A stretch of DNA of 38,968 nucleotides from Flavobacteriales bacterium (GTDB lineage: Bacteria; Bacteroidota; Bacteroidia; Flavobacteriales_E; Vicingaceae), in the NCBI GenBank assembly GCA_020635825.1, contig JACJZA010000023.1:1-38968 (forward strand), given 5' to 3'. The translations under genes were made by a program, and so were the position numbers. Positions 17,657-26,876 of this stretch are shown in pieces. The notes under the pieces are model-generated. The model did not search any database. It had not been told where the DNA came from and saw only the letters and a program-made list of their open reading frames with translations. Numbering within the stretch: the first letter of the stretch is position 1; each line of letters opens with the position of its first letter.

Positions 17657-18675
17657 ATCATTTAGCAGAAGAAATATTAACAGCAAAAGATTTTGTTACT
17701 GATCAGGATGTAAGATGGTGTCCCGGTTGTGGAGATTATGCGATATTAAAAGCCGTTCAAAATACTTTACCACAAATAGGTAAAAACAAAGAGGATATTG
17801 TTTTTGTATCAGGGATTGGGTGTTCATCACGGTTCCCTTATTATATTGAAACTTATGGGTTTCACACCATTCATGGTAGAGCCCCTGCTATTGCAACTGG
17901 TGTAAAATTAGCCAATCCTAATTTGAGTGTGTGGCAAGTTACCGGTGATGGAGATGCTTTGGCTATTGGAGGGAATCATTATATTCATGCCTTAAGAAGA
18001 AATATTGATATTAATATTCTTTTGTTCAACAATGAAATTTATGGCTTGACCAAAGGTCAATTTTCTCCGACATCTCAAACAGGAATTGTAACTAAATCAT
18101 CTCCTCAAGGAACAACCGATAGGGCTTTTAATCCAGGAAAACTTGCTTTGGGAGCGGGAGCTACTTTTTTTGCCAGAGTTATTGATATCGACCCGAAAAG
18201 GATGACTGAAGTGTTGATTGAAGCAGAAAAACACAAAGGAACATCATTGGTTGAAATACTTCAAAACTGTGTTATTTTCAATGATAAAGTTTTTGACCCT
18301 GTTACAAATAAAGATGTTAAGTTAGATGCTCAACTTTGGTTAGAACATGGTAAACCTATGATTTTTGGAAAAGAAAATAATAAAGGACTTGTCCTTAAAA
18401 ATTTAGAACTAGAAGTAGTAACCATTGGTGAAAATGGAATAACTGAAGCAGATATTTTAATTCATGATGCTTATTCTGTAAATGACACATTGCACAATTT
18501 ATTAGTAAACATGTCTGCCCCTCATTTTCCTGTTGCATTTGGGGTTATAAGAAATGTTACTTCTTCATCATTTGATGAAGGTGTTTATCATCAATTAGCA
18601 AATGAAAAACAAAAAGCTAAATACTCGAGTGTAAACGAACTTATAAATAGCGGAGTTACTTGGGAAATAGTTTAA
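17653..18675 (+). CDS. korB: 2-oxoglutarate:ferredoxin oxidoreductase, beta subunit
   Basis: The TPP-binding subunit of KorAB, 340 residues. WCPGCGDYAILKAVQ near the N terminus carries a CxxC (C23, C26) that helps bind the [4Fe-4S] cluster. The TPP motif is TGDGDALAIGGNH with NNEIYGLTKGQFSPTS downstream, and VEILQNCVIFND adds a further conserved cysteine. No separate ferredoxin-like delta subunit is nearby, as expected for the two-subunit type. It overlaps korA by ATGA and is closed by a terminator about 20 bases after its stop. Confidence 0.94.
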   Translation: MNHLAEEILTAKDFVTDQDVRWCPGCGDYAILKAVQNTLPQIGKNKEDIVFVSGIGCSSRFPYYIETYGFHTIHGRAPAIATGVKLANPNLSVWQVTGDGDALAIGGNHYIHALRRNIDINILLFNNEIYGLTKGQFSPTSQTGIVTKSSPQGTTDRAFNPGKLALGAGATFFARVIDIDPKRMTEVLIEAEKHKGTSLVEILQNCVIFNDKVFDPVTNKDVKLDAQLWLEHGKPMIFGKENNKGLVLKNLELEVVTIGENGITEADILIHDAYSVNDTLHNLLVNMSAPHFPVAFGVIRNVTSSSFDEGVYHQLANEKQKAKYSSVNELINSGVTWEIV

Positions 18676-18692
18676 TATAAATTTTCCTACAT

Positions 18693-18724
18693 AAAAAAAA
18701 CCGCTCAATTTGAGCGGTTTTTTT
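18693..18724. terminator. Bidirectional terminator between korB and the adhesin gene
   Basis: CCGCTCA (18701-18707) pairs with TGAGCGG (18711-18717), with an A8 run on the left and a T-run on the right. It serves korAB rightward and the large adhesin leftward (stop at 18737). Confidence 0.9.
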
Positions 18725-18736
18725 ATTTTCTTGTCT

Positions 18737-21700
18737 TTATCTAATAAGACTAAACCCACCTTTTTTGAAGTATTCTTGACCATCTAGACCGGTAGCTTCA
18801 ATAATGTAGAAGTAGGTACCATCAGGGCATTCTTCACCGGCAAGGGTTCTTCCATCCCAATAACCTTTGACATTATCCCATTCATATAGTTTTTGTCCCC
18901 AACGGTTAAATATTTGACCTGTTACCGATTCAAGGTTAGTACCACTCACAGTAAACACATCATTTTGACCATCGGCATTAGGAGTAAATACATTAGGGAT
19001 TAAGATAGTAGATTCACCAATTACTTCGATAATCACACTAGCTGTATCAAAACAAACCCCATCAGTCACTATTAATGAAGTTACATATGTTCCTAAATCA
19101 GGGTAAATATGAGTTGGTTCAAAAGAGTTATCATCAGGAGTACCATCCCCTTCAAAATCCCACACATAAACAATACCTAGACCAGTTGTACTATTATTAG
19201 TAAAGGTCACCTCTAATGGCATAAATCCACTATTAGGAGTAGCCGTGATGGATGCTGTTACACCACCCACGGTTACATTCACCGGAGTTAAAGCATCAGC
19301 ACAAGTACCAGCCTCATTTACAAAGTAAGTATAGTTACCGGTTGATGTAATCAACCCAGTAGCATCAAAAGGACTTCCTGTTCCAATAGGAGTAACCCCA
19401 TCGGTATCATACCAAGTAATGGTACCATTACCGGTAGCAGTAGCAGTGAAGATAATAGATTCTCCTAAACAAACAGCAGCCACTGGATCAGGAGTTGCTG
19501 ATAAAGCAGGGTTTACAGTAACCGTAACGGTGATTACACTATCACAACCAGAAGCAGCCATCATAATTTCTGTTCCCGAAGTGTTAGTAGCATCATAAGT
19601 GGTTCCATTGATAACAAAAGAATCACCACTACATATTGTAGAGTCTACTGTTGATGTAATAGCAGGAAGTTCTGTTAAAGTAACAGTTACCACACTATCA
19701 CAACCCGAAGCAGCAGTTAATGTTTCTGTTCCTGTTGGATTAGCAGCATCGTAAGTTGTTCCATTGAACACAAAAGAACCACCATTACATACTGTTGAAT
19801 CTAACGTAGCCGTAATAGCAGGAAGCTCTGTTAAAGTAACGGTCACTACACTATCACAACCAGAAGCAGCAGTTAATATTTCTGTTCCTGTTGGATTAGC
19901 AGCATCGTAAGTTGTTCCATTGAACACAAAAGAACCACCATTACATACTGTTGAATCTAATGTTGCCGTAATTAATGGTAATTCAGTAATATTTACCGTT
20001 ACAGTAGAATCACAACCATTAGCAGCGGTGAATATTTCTGTTCCTGACAAAGTCGTAGTACTACTGTAAATGGTTCCATTTACAATAACAGCATCTCCAT
20101 TACAAATAGTTGGAGCAACTGTTCCAGCACTTTGTGCATTCACCGTAAATGTTAAAGTATCATTATTATTACAACTTCCATCTGTTACATCTACATAAAA
20201 AGAAGTTCCATTGCTCACCGTTACATTGGTTGGAGTTCCTACAGGAGTAGTTAATCCTGCATCAGTATACCAATCAAATGTTGCACCACCACCACTGTAT
20301 ACCGAAGTATTGAAGCTGGTTAAATCAATGTTAGCAACATTCCCTGAACCGATTGCATCTTCACACAACACAGGAGCAGGTGCTGTTAAAGCAATGGTAC
20401 TGGTTACCGTATAAGTTACCATTGCTGTATCTGAACAAGTTCCATTATCTACTAATACATAGAACACATCATTATCATTAACAGAAGTATTTGTTGGAGT
20501 ACCCACAGGAATAGTTAATCCTGCATCAGTATACCAGGTTAAGGTATTACCTGCTCCACCATCTATTGAATTGTTTAACAAGGTTAAATCAACGCCAGCT
20601 ACCGTTCCCGGCGTACCTGCATCCTCACATAATTGTGGGGTTAAATCATTTGCTGTTGGTAGAGGATTCACAGTAATGGTAAAATAGGAGGTATCATTAG
20701 GACAAGGAGAAGTTCCGATTACGGCATATGAAAAATCATAATTACCAGCGGCTAGCCCTGAAGCATTCAATATTCCGGTGATATCATCAAACTGACCACT
20801 AGATGTTATTTCTACCCAAACACCAGTAGTTGAATTACCAGATAACAAGGTATTTAAATCTATGGTATTACCATTGGCATTACAAATTTGATCAACACCA
20901 TTTGCACCTGCTTCAACCGCAGAAACTACTGATAATACTACAGCAGCAGTATCAGTACACGAAGTAGAGGCATCTGTTACTAAAGCATAAACCGTAGTAC
21001 TTCCAGATACATAAGCTCCAGGTGTAGCAATTGAACTACTGGTTGCGGCATCAGTAAACCATGCTACTGCATCTCCTGAACCTCCATTAATAGTATTGTC
21101 TAATGTTGTTAAATCAAATGTTGCTTGCCCACTTCCAACTACATCCTCACACATCTCCATATTCGTCGGATTCGATGTCGGTAGCGGATTGATAGAAAAA
21201 GTAACAGGAGTAGTAATCGTACATAAACCATCAACGACATCTGCATATAAAACCATTCCATCAGTAATTGTTGTATCATTTGGATTACCAACAGGAGTAG
21301 ATAGCCCAGCATCTTGATACCAGGTAAGGGTTCCTCCTCCTGCGTAAACAGCATTATTGTAACTTGTTAAATCGATATTAGCTGCATTACCTGAACCAGC
21401 ATTGTCTTCACATATTTCAGGCATAGGATCAGTAGGAGCAACAGGAGAAGTTACAGTATAAGTTACCGTAGCTGTATCAGAACAAGTTCCATTATTTACA
21501 TACACATAAAATACATCATTATCGTTAACAGTGACATTTGTAGGTGTTACAACAGGGGATGTTAATCCCGGATTAGTATACCAAGTAACTGTAGCACCAC
21601 TCCCTCCATTAATAGAATTATCTAAAGCTGTTAAGTCTATTCCTATTGATGTCCCTGGAGTTCCAGCATCTTCGCAAACAGTAGGATTTTGATCAATTGC

Positions 21701-23782
21701 AGGAGGTAAAGTGTTAACCGTAATGGTCATAGTAGTAGTGGAAGCGCATTGCCCTGCAGTAGGTGTAAAAGTATAGAGGGTTGTTGCATTATTATTTAAA
21801 GCAGGCGACCAAGACCCATTAATACCATTGTTAGAAGTAGTAGGTAAAGCAGAGAGTGCATCACCTTGACAAATAGCAGGTACTTGTGTGAAAGTCGGGG
21901 TGGTAGGGTTATTGACCGTAATGGTCATGGTAGTGGTGGTAGCGCATTGCCCTGTAGTAGGTGTAAAAGTATAGAGGGTTGTTGCATTATTATTTAAAGC
22001 AGGCGACCAAGACCCATTGATACCATTGTTAGAAGTAGTAGGTAAAGCAGAGAGTGCATCACCTTGACAAATAGCAGGTACTTGAGTAAAAGTCGGGGTG
22101 GTAGGGTTATTGACCGTAATAGTCATAGTGGTTGTGGTAGCACATTGCCCTGCAGTAGGTGTAAAAGTATAAAGAGTTGTAGCATTGTTATTTAAAGCAG
22201 GTGACCAAGAGCCATTAATACCATTGTTAGAAGTAGTAGGTAAAGCAGAGAGTGCATCACCTTGACAAATAGCAGGTACTTGAGTAAAAGTCGGGGTGGT
22301 AGGGTTATTGACCGTAATGGTCATGGTGGTGGTGGTAGCACATTGTCCTGCAGTAGGTGTAAAAGTATAGAGGGTTGTTGTATTATTATTTAAAGCAGGC
22401 GACCAAGACCCGTTGATACCATTGTTAGAAGTAGTAGGTAAAGCAGAGAGTGCATCACCTTGACAAATAGCAGGTACTTGAGTAAAAGTAGGAGTAGTCT
22501 CAGGTGTTACACTTAATGTATAAGTTTGTATAGCTTCAGTACATGGGGCGCCTAATGGATTATTTGTTGTTACAGTAATAGTTACATTATTACCAGCATC
22601 ACCAGCCGCAGGGGTGTAAGTAAACCCAAATGGAGATGAACCTGATGATGTTGGGCTTACAGAACCTGCTCCATTTTCTGTAATAATAACACTAGTTGCG
22701 CTTCCTCCAAAAGTATTTCCATTAATAGTTATTGGAGTAGAAACACAAGTAGAACCACTGGTTGATGATAAATTTAAGGTAGGTGGATTAGCACAAGGTG
22801 CACATCCAGGGTCAATATTTACAGTGACATCATAAGAATCACTTATTGAACATGATCCTCCAGAAACATCGACTGTATAGGTTGTTGTTACGGTTGGATT
22901 GACGACAATAGAAGAGCTATTAGGGTAAGGCCCCCCTCCTTGATTGTCTGTCCATGTATAAGTGGCCCCAGGGTCATTTGGTGTTACGGTTAATGTTGTT
23001 GGATCACCTGAACAAACAGTAGTTGCAGAAGCCGCAACTTCTAAAACTTGAACACCACTTTGGAATCCTATCTCATAGTCGCACTCTGCTCCACCATGAC
23101 CATCAAAGTGTAGATAGTAAGATGTTCCTGGAGTCATTCCTGATGCAGTTATTGTTTGAGTCCCTGTAAATCCAACATCAATATCAGTCCAATCAATATC
23201 AGTCATTAATGTATAACTACTTCCTCCTGCTGATGTATTATACTGATATACAGCGAACTGAATATAACAGCCAGATTCTACAGAGATGTTGAAAACAACA
23301 TCAGAAGCATCAGCAACAAATTCAATCCAAGAGTTATTTTCAATAGAACCTTCGTGTTCAATATCTCCTTCGTGATCAGCACCATAAGCACTAGATGTAG
23401 TTCCACAATATAGTTCTGTATTACATACAAGGGGTGCATTTTCGAAATCATCTGCAGCTAAAGGATTACAATTACAACTATGGAACCATTCACAGGTACC
23501 ATCATAACAAACCTGTTTGTCCCCAACAGTTGTCCAGTAAACAATAGGCTCAGATCCCGTTGTGGCATTTACTGAACTAACAGTCATGCCTGTTGCGGCA
23601 TTAACAACCGCAGGATTAAACGTCCAAGTGTGACTTCCGGCACTTAAGTTTTCAAGTTGAAGGGCTACACAAGAGTTTGGATGAGAAGCTGGGACTATTG
23701 AAATCTCTGTACTAGTTGAACTTGCATTACTTTCAAAGATAATAGTAATTAAAAGTGTAAAAAGGGTTATTATTCGTTTCAT
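18737..23782 (-). CDS. Giant repeat adhesin with PKD and gliding-motility C-terminal (CHU_C) domain
   Basis: A 1681-residue secreted surface protein. A signal peptide (MKRIITLFTLLITIIFESNAS) leads to a Cys-containing N-terminal region, then arrays of Ig-like repeats. Four nearly identical 66-residue units (TPTFTQVPAICQGDALSALP ...) are followed by several units of about 80 residues (EDAGTPG ... NSINGG ... WYTD) and four 52-residue units (ELPAITATLDSTVCNGGSF ...). A PKD domain (YVWDFEGDGTPDDNSFEP) precedes the C-terminal CHU_C domain (IPNVFTPNADGQNDVFTVSG ... FNRWGQKLYEW ... GTYFYIIEATG), the type B T9SS signal. Each repeat has conserved Cys residues. It is downstream of lnt and a small secreted protein with gaps of 4 nt, so it is probably co-transcribed. 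It is probably exported by T9SS and used in adhesion or gliding; the ligand is unknown. Confidence 0.9.
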   Translation of the reverse strand: MKRIITLFTLLITIIFESNASSTSTEISIVPASHPNSCVALQLENLSAGSHTWTFNPAVVNAATGMTVSSVNATTGSEPIVYWTTVGDKQVCYDGTCEWFHSCNCNPLAADDFENAPLVCNTELYCGTTSSAYGADHEGDIEHEGSIENNSWIEFVADASDVVFNISVESGCYIQFAVYQYNTSAGGSSYTLMTDIDWTDIDVGFTGTQTITASGMTPGTSYYLHFDGHGGAECDYEIGFQSGVQVLEVAASATTVCSGDPTTLTVTPNDPGATYTWTDNQGGGPYPNSSSIVVNPTVTTTYTVDVSGGSCSISDSYDVTVNIDPGCAPCANPPTLNLSSTSGSTCVSTPITINGNTFGGSATSVIITENGAGSVSPTSSGSSPFGFTYTPAAGDAGNNVTITVTTNNPLGAPCTEAIQTYTLSVTPETTPTFTQVPAICQGDALSALPTTSNNGINGSWSPALNNNTTTLYTFTPTAGQCATTTTMTITVNNPTTPTFTQVPAICQGDALSALPTTSNNGINGSWSPALNNNATTLYTFTPTAGQCATTTTMTITVNNPTTPTFTQVPAICQGDALSALPTTSNNGINGSWSPALNNNATTLYTFTPTTGQCATTTTMTITVNNPTTPTFTQVPAICQGDALSALPTTSNNGINGSWSPALNNNATTLYTFTPTAGQCASTTTMTITVNTLPPAIDQNPTVCEDAGTPGTSIGIDLTALDNSINGGSGATVTWYTNPGLTSPVVTPTNVTVNDNDVFYVYVNNGTCSDTATVTYTVTSPVAPTDPMPEICEDNAGSGNAANIDLTSYNNAVYAGGGTLTWYQDAGLSTPVGNPNDTTITDGMVLYADVVDGLCTITTPVTFSINPLPTSNPTNMEMCEDVVGSGQATFDLTTLDNTINGGSGDAVAWFTDAATSSSIATPGAYVSGSTTVYALVTDASTSCTDTAAVVLSVVSAVEAGANGVDQICNANGNTIDLNTLLSGNSTTGVWVEITSSGQFDDITGILNASGLAAGNYDFSYAVIGTSPCPNDTSYFTITVNPLPTANDLTPQLCEDAGTPGTVAGVDLTLLNNSIDGGAGNTLTWYTDAGLTIPVGTPTNTSVNDNDVFYVLVDNGTCSDTAMVTYTVTSTIALTAPAPVLCEDAIGSGNVANIDLTSFNTSVYSGGGATFDWYTDAGLTTPVGTPTNVTVSNGTSFYVDVTDGSCNNNDTLTFTVNAQSAGTVAPTICNGDAVIVNGTIYSSTTTLSGTEIFTAANGCDSTVTVNITELPLITATLDSTVCNGGSFVFNGTTYDAANPTGTEILTAASGCDSVVTVTLTELPAITATLDSTVCNGGSFVFNGTTYDAANPTGTETLTAASGCDSVVTVTLTELPAITSTVDSTICSGDSFVINGTTYDATNTSGTEIMMAASGCDSVITVTVTVNPALSATPDPVAAVCLGESIIFTATATGNGTITWYDTDGVTPIGTGSPFDATGLITSTGNYTYFVNEAGTCADALTPVNVTVGGVTASITATPNSGFMPLEVTFTNNSTTGLGIVYVWDFEGDGTPDDNSFEPTHIYPDLGTYVTSLIVTDGVCFDTASVIIEVIGESTILIPNVFTPNADGQNDVFTVSGTNLESVTGQIFNRWGQKLYEWDNVKGYWDGRTLAGEECPDGTYFYIIEATGLDGQEYFKKGGFSLIR
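19518..20130 (-). repeat. In-gene tandem array, four 156-bp units
   Basis: Units begin near 19518, 19674, 19830 and 19986, spaced exactly 156 bp (52 residues). The second and third are almost identical in DNA, while the outer two are diverged. Each encodes a small Cys-containing Ig-like repeat, xxLDSTVCNGGSFVFNGTTY, inside the adhesin. Confidence 0.85.
21717..22498 (-). repeat. In-gene tandem array, four 198-bp units
   Basis: The sequence ACCGTAAT recurs at 21717, 21915, 22113 and 22311, a period of exactly 198 bp (66 residues). The four units differ at only scattered, largely synonymous positions, which points to recent duplication or gene conversion inside the adhesin gene. Confidence 0.92.
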
Positions 23783-23786
23783 AATT

Positions 23787-24155
23787 TTATAGTTTATATA
23801 AGTTCAATTTTTTATTATCTACTTCAGATGAGTTAAATACTACAACAATTTTTTTTGGAAGATTTTCAACTATTTTAAAGTTAACAGGTATGCTAATCTG
23901 GCTTGCATTGGTTTTAACAATAGGGGTTAAAATAAAAACATCTCCTTTTTTTGTAAAAGTTCCATCTGTTAATTGGTTTCCATTTTCATCATATTCTATA
24001 AAAGTATTACTCGATGTAATAAATTCAACTAGTCTTTTATTATCATTATAAATGAATCCATATTTACCATTCAAATTGCTTAAAGAAGAACTTGTTTGTG
24101 CTGAAATATTAGTAGCAGCACAGATGATAAAGAAAATGAAGAATAATTTTTTCAT
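23787..24155 (-). CDS. Small secreted protein of unknown function
   Basis: A 122-residue protein with a signal peptide (MKKLFFIFFIICAATNISAQ) and a compact beta-rich body (NGKYGFIYNDNKRLVEFI, NGNQLTDGTFTKKGDVFILTP). The frame is open upstream, but the start is the ATG at 24153-24155, which gives a normal signal peptide; earlier in-frame codons would overlap lnt. It lies 4 nt after the lnt stop and 4 nt before the adhesin start. No family was recognised. The body resembles short lipocalin-like or META-like 'feature plus value' folds only loosely. Position suggests it is made together with the adhesin. Confidence 0.7.
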   Translation of the reverse strand: MKKLFFIFFIICAATNISAQTSSSLSNLNGKYGFIYNDNKRLVEFITSSNTFIEYDENGNQLTDGTFTKKGDVFILTPIVKTNASQISIPVNFKIVENLPKKIVVVFNSSEVDNKKLNLYKL

Positions 24156-24159
24156 GGTT

Positions 24160-25743
24160 TTATTTTTTTTGTTGACGTTTAATAATTGATATAAATAATA
24201 ATAGAATACTTGAAATACCACCACCAGTATGAAATGAACCAGCTATATGACTATAAAAAGTGGTTGAATAATTTAAGGATACTTTCTTTAAAATTGTTGA
24301 GGGGGCGTCCCCTGAAATAACATCTAAAATTTCTCCCTTTTTAGATATAACAGCTGTTGCACCTCCATTAGAACTTCTAATTAAAGGTTTCCCTCCTTGA
24401 ATAGCAATTGCTACATTTTCGTATAAGTATTGTTTTGATCCATTTAGATCTTTTAACCAATGTTCATTTGCGTGAATAAGAATTGCACCAATTTTTCGAG
24501 TACATTTTTTAATCATGAATAGAGAAAATAAACTCTCATAACATAAAACAGATTCATAGTGATGACCTTTTAAGTCTTGAGTAAGTTTATTCCCCCCTTT
24601 AAAAGGAGAAAACATAGCTCGTGTCCCTAATGCATCAATAAGGTTGGCTAAAAAAGGTAGAGTATTGTAATAAGGTATTTGTTCGTGAAAGGGTATAAAT
24701 AGCTCTTTACTTGTAATAAGTGTTGGTAAATTAGCAGTAACAGTAACAGCTAAGTTGTGAGTGTTAAAATAGTAATTCCCATCCTCAACATATGTGGTGT
24801 AACGAGTTATTTCTTTTTTTGAGTCAGCATGAGAAAAACCAATTGCACCAAAAACTAATGTAGTATTAGGATAATTTTTTAATTTTTCTTTCAAATGAAC
24901 TATTACGGGTTCGGTATCAATTTTGTGTAACCAACCTAATCTAATTATAATGGTTTCAGGCCAGACAATAATATCAGGAACTTTTTTTAGACCTGAAAAT
25001 GTAGAATTAAATAATGAATCAATAACAGGAATAGGATTTTCATAAGCTTCTTTAGTGTTTGGATCTATGTTGGAATGATGAATGGCAACAAGAGTATTTT
25101 CATTTGAATTTTCAGGAATTGAAAAAGTAATAACTGAAATAATTGGGACTATGATAACTAAACCAATAATAGGAGTCCATTTTTTAATAGAAAAATAATT
25201 CTTGTTTGAAATTAAATTGAAAATAAAAATATTCGACAGTATTATCCATAAACTACCACCTTCTACTCCAATAATTTTGTAGTGTTGTATCAGCCAAGGT
25301 GTTTGACCTAGACCTAAACCAAGATTGAAATAAGGAGTCCCTAGAGAATACACTTGGCTAATCCAGTCGGTAAGTAAAATGGCGCTTGCAAAATAAGCAA
25401 GGGCATAGTTTTTACCAAGTTTAATGTAAACCATTGGATAGAATGACAAGATAACACTATAGTTAATTGTTGTTAGTAATGAGGTAATTAGATAAGAATC
25501 CGGGGCTGTTTTATAAAGCCATGTTAAGGACAATAGTGTCCAAATGAAATAAAATGTAAAAAAGAGTAAGAAACTCTTCAGGTATAAAAGTTTTCGATGA
25601 TTCTTTATTACTATTTCTAACCCTATTAAAAGAGGAACTAGACCAAAAAATATTAAAGGAAATATTCCATTCACAGGCCATGCAAAATAAATTAGCAACC
25701 CAGAGCAAATAGAAAGAATTAATCCTTTTATAATGTAGTTCAT
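24160..25743 (-). CDS. lnt: Apolipoprotein N-acyltransferase
   Basis: Inner-membrane enzyme that adds the third acyl chain to lipoproteins, with a periplasmic carbon-nitrogen hydrolase domain. From the ATG at 25743 the protein has 527 residues; an upstream TTG at 25767 would add an improbable MLNYHFIK. The N-terminal half has about seven hydrophobic helices. In the hydrolase domain the catalytic triad can be placed: E263 (WPETI), K346 (SKELFIPFHEQ) and C401 (SVLCYESLF). The usual NDGWWG loop reads ANEHWLKDLNGSKQYL, as a variant. A last hydrophobic helix (GGGISSILLLFISII) ends the protein. It heads a leftward cluster with the small secreted protein and the adhesin. Family assignment is firm; the loop variation is unremarkable for Bacteroidota. 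Confidence 0.88.
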   Translation of the reverse strand: MNYIIKGLILSICSGLLIYFAWPVNGIFPLIFFGLVPLLIGLEIVIKNHRKLLYLKSFLLFFTFYFIWTLLSLTWLYKTAPDSYLITSLLTTINYSVILSFYPMVYIKLGKNYALAYFASAILLTDWISQVYSLGTPYFNLGLGLGQTPWLIQHYKIIGVEGGSLWIILSNIFIFNLISNKNYFSIKKWTPIIGLVIIVPIISVITFSIPENSNENTLVAIHHSNIDPNTKEAYENPIPVIDSLFNSTFSGLKKVPDIIVWPETIIIRLGWLHKIDTEPVIVHLKEKLKNYPNTTLVFGAIGFSHADSKKEITRYTTYVEDGNYYFNTHNLAVTVTANLPTLITSKELFIPFHEQIPYYNTLPFLANLIDALGTRAMFSPFKGGNKLTQDLKGHHYESVLCYESLFSLFMIKKCTRKIGAILIHANEHWLKDLNGSKQYLYENVAIAIQGGKPLIRSSNGGATAVISKKGEILDVISGDAPSTILKKVSLNYSTTFYSHIAGSFHTGGGISSILLLFISIIKRQQKK

Positions 25744-26036
25744 TTTAATAAAATGATAATTAAGCAATTAAATATATAAAAACATGTCGTTGTGAAAAAA
25801 CAAAAACAATCTGAAAATTAGCATTCTAAAAAGGGGGTATTTGTAAGAGTTGTCTTTGAAGTTATTGTTTTATTTGAGTTTCAGGGGTTTAAAAATTATC
25901 AGTTAAAAAGAACTCCATTAGGATTTAACAAGAATCATTGATAATTAAAATATCATATATCAACATCTTATTATAAAATATTACTATTGTGAAATATCTA
26001 ATTATTTATCAACTTTGATTTTATAACTAAATAATT
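25744..26036. other. Divergent intergenic region, lnt / SDR
   Basis: A 293-bp AT-rich gap between divergent genes. A near match to the -7 box (CAACTTTG) lies before the SDR gene. No RNA gene, hairpin with a U-tract or strong repeat was seen. Confidence 0.4.
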
Positions 26037-26828
26037 ATGGATTTAAGTATTGTAGGTAAAAATGCAATTGTTTGTGGAAGCACACAGGGCATAGGTAAAG
26101 CAATTGCAATAGAATTAGCAAAGTTGGGTGCGAATGTTTTATTAGTAGCACGTAACGAAGAAAAATTAAAAGCCGTTAAAAAAGAATTAGATACTTCAAA
26201 AGGACAAGAACATCACTTTTTAGTAGTAGATTTTTCTTTTCCTCCCCAATTAAAATTAACCTTAGAGGATTATATGGAAATTAACAATACTCAATTTCAT
26301 ATTTTAATCAACAACACTGGTGGGCCTGCAGGAGGACTTATTGAAAATGCGAAACCAGAAGAATTTGCTCAAGCTTTTTCTAACCATTTAATATGCAATC
26401 ATATTTTAGTACAATTGGTAAAAGATGGAATGAAAGAAGAAGGTTATGGAAGAATCATTAATATTATTTCTACTTCTGTAAAACAGCCATTAAATGGATT
26501 GGGAGTTTCAAATACGGTAAGAGGTGCTGTTGCAAATTGGAGTAAAACACTAGCCAATGAGTTAGGGCAATTCAATATAACCGTAAATAATGTTTTACCT
26601 GGAGCTACTGATACTGTTAGGCTAAAAGCAATTATTGAGAATAAGTCTCAAAAAACAGGAAAACCAATAGAAGAGATTCAAAGAGAAATGGCAAATGAAG
26701 TACCAATGAAAAGAATTGCAAGACCTGAGGAAATTGCAAATGCTGTTGCTTTTTTAGCTTCTCCGGCTGCAAGTTATATCAACGGAATTAATGTTCCTGT
26801 TGATGGGGGTAGAACAAAAAGTCTTTAG
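26037..26828 (+). CDS. SDR family oxidoreductase-like protein lacking the YxxxK pair
   Basis: A 263-residue Rossmann-fold protein of the short-chain dehydrogenase family. The nucleotide loop is GSTQGIG (14-20), and NNTGGPAGG (92-100) is the NNAG-type loop. The active site is changed: Ser145 is kept, but the position of the catalytic Tyr is Ser158 and that of the Lys is Arg162 (GLGVSNTVRGAV, where AYSASKAAV is usual). Divergent SDRs with this SNT-R pattern occur as a recognised subgroup, so this is a family trait and not damage. The C-terminal substrate and dimer region (VPMKRIARPEEIANAVAFL, INGINVPVDGG) is intact. The gene is a single-gene unit closed by a strong terminator. The substrate is unknown, and ordinary Tyr-dependent dehydrogenase activity should not be assumed. 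Confidence 0.82.
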   Translation: MDLSIVGKNAIVCGSTQGIGKAIAIELAKLGANVLLVARNEEKLKAVKKELDTSKGQEHHFLVVDFSFPPQLKLTLEDYMEINNTQFHILINNTGGPAGGLIENAKPEEFAQAFSNHLICNHILVQLVKDGMKEEGYGRIINIISTSVKQPLNGLGVSNTVRGAVANWSKTLANELGQFNITVNNVLPGATDTVRLKAIIENKSQKTGKPIEEIQREMANEVPMKRIARPEEIANAVAFLASPAASYINGINVPVDGGRTKSL

Positions 26829-26846
26829 AAAAAATATTTGTAATCG

Positions 26847-26875
26847 AAAAAGCCACTTAACAAGTGGCTTTTTTT
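26847..26875. terminator. Bidirectional terminator between convergent genes
   Basis: AGCCACTT (26851-26858) pairs with AAGTGGCT (26862-26869) around a 3-base loop. A T7 tract follows rightward and a T-rich tract leftward. It closes the SDR gene and lies next to the stop of the leftward PKD gene (26877). Confidence 0.9.
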
Positions 26876-26876
26876 A

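Noticed and set aside
21717..22498. Regular direct repeats, at first glance CRISPR-like
   Set aside because: The period is 198 bp, the repeats lie in frame inside a coding sequence, there are no spacers and no cas genes.
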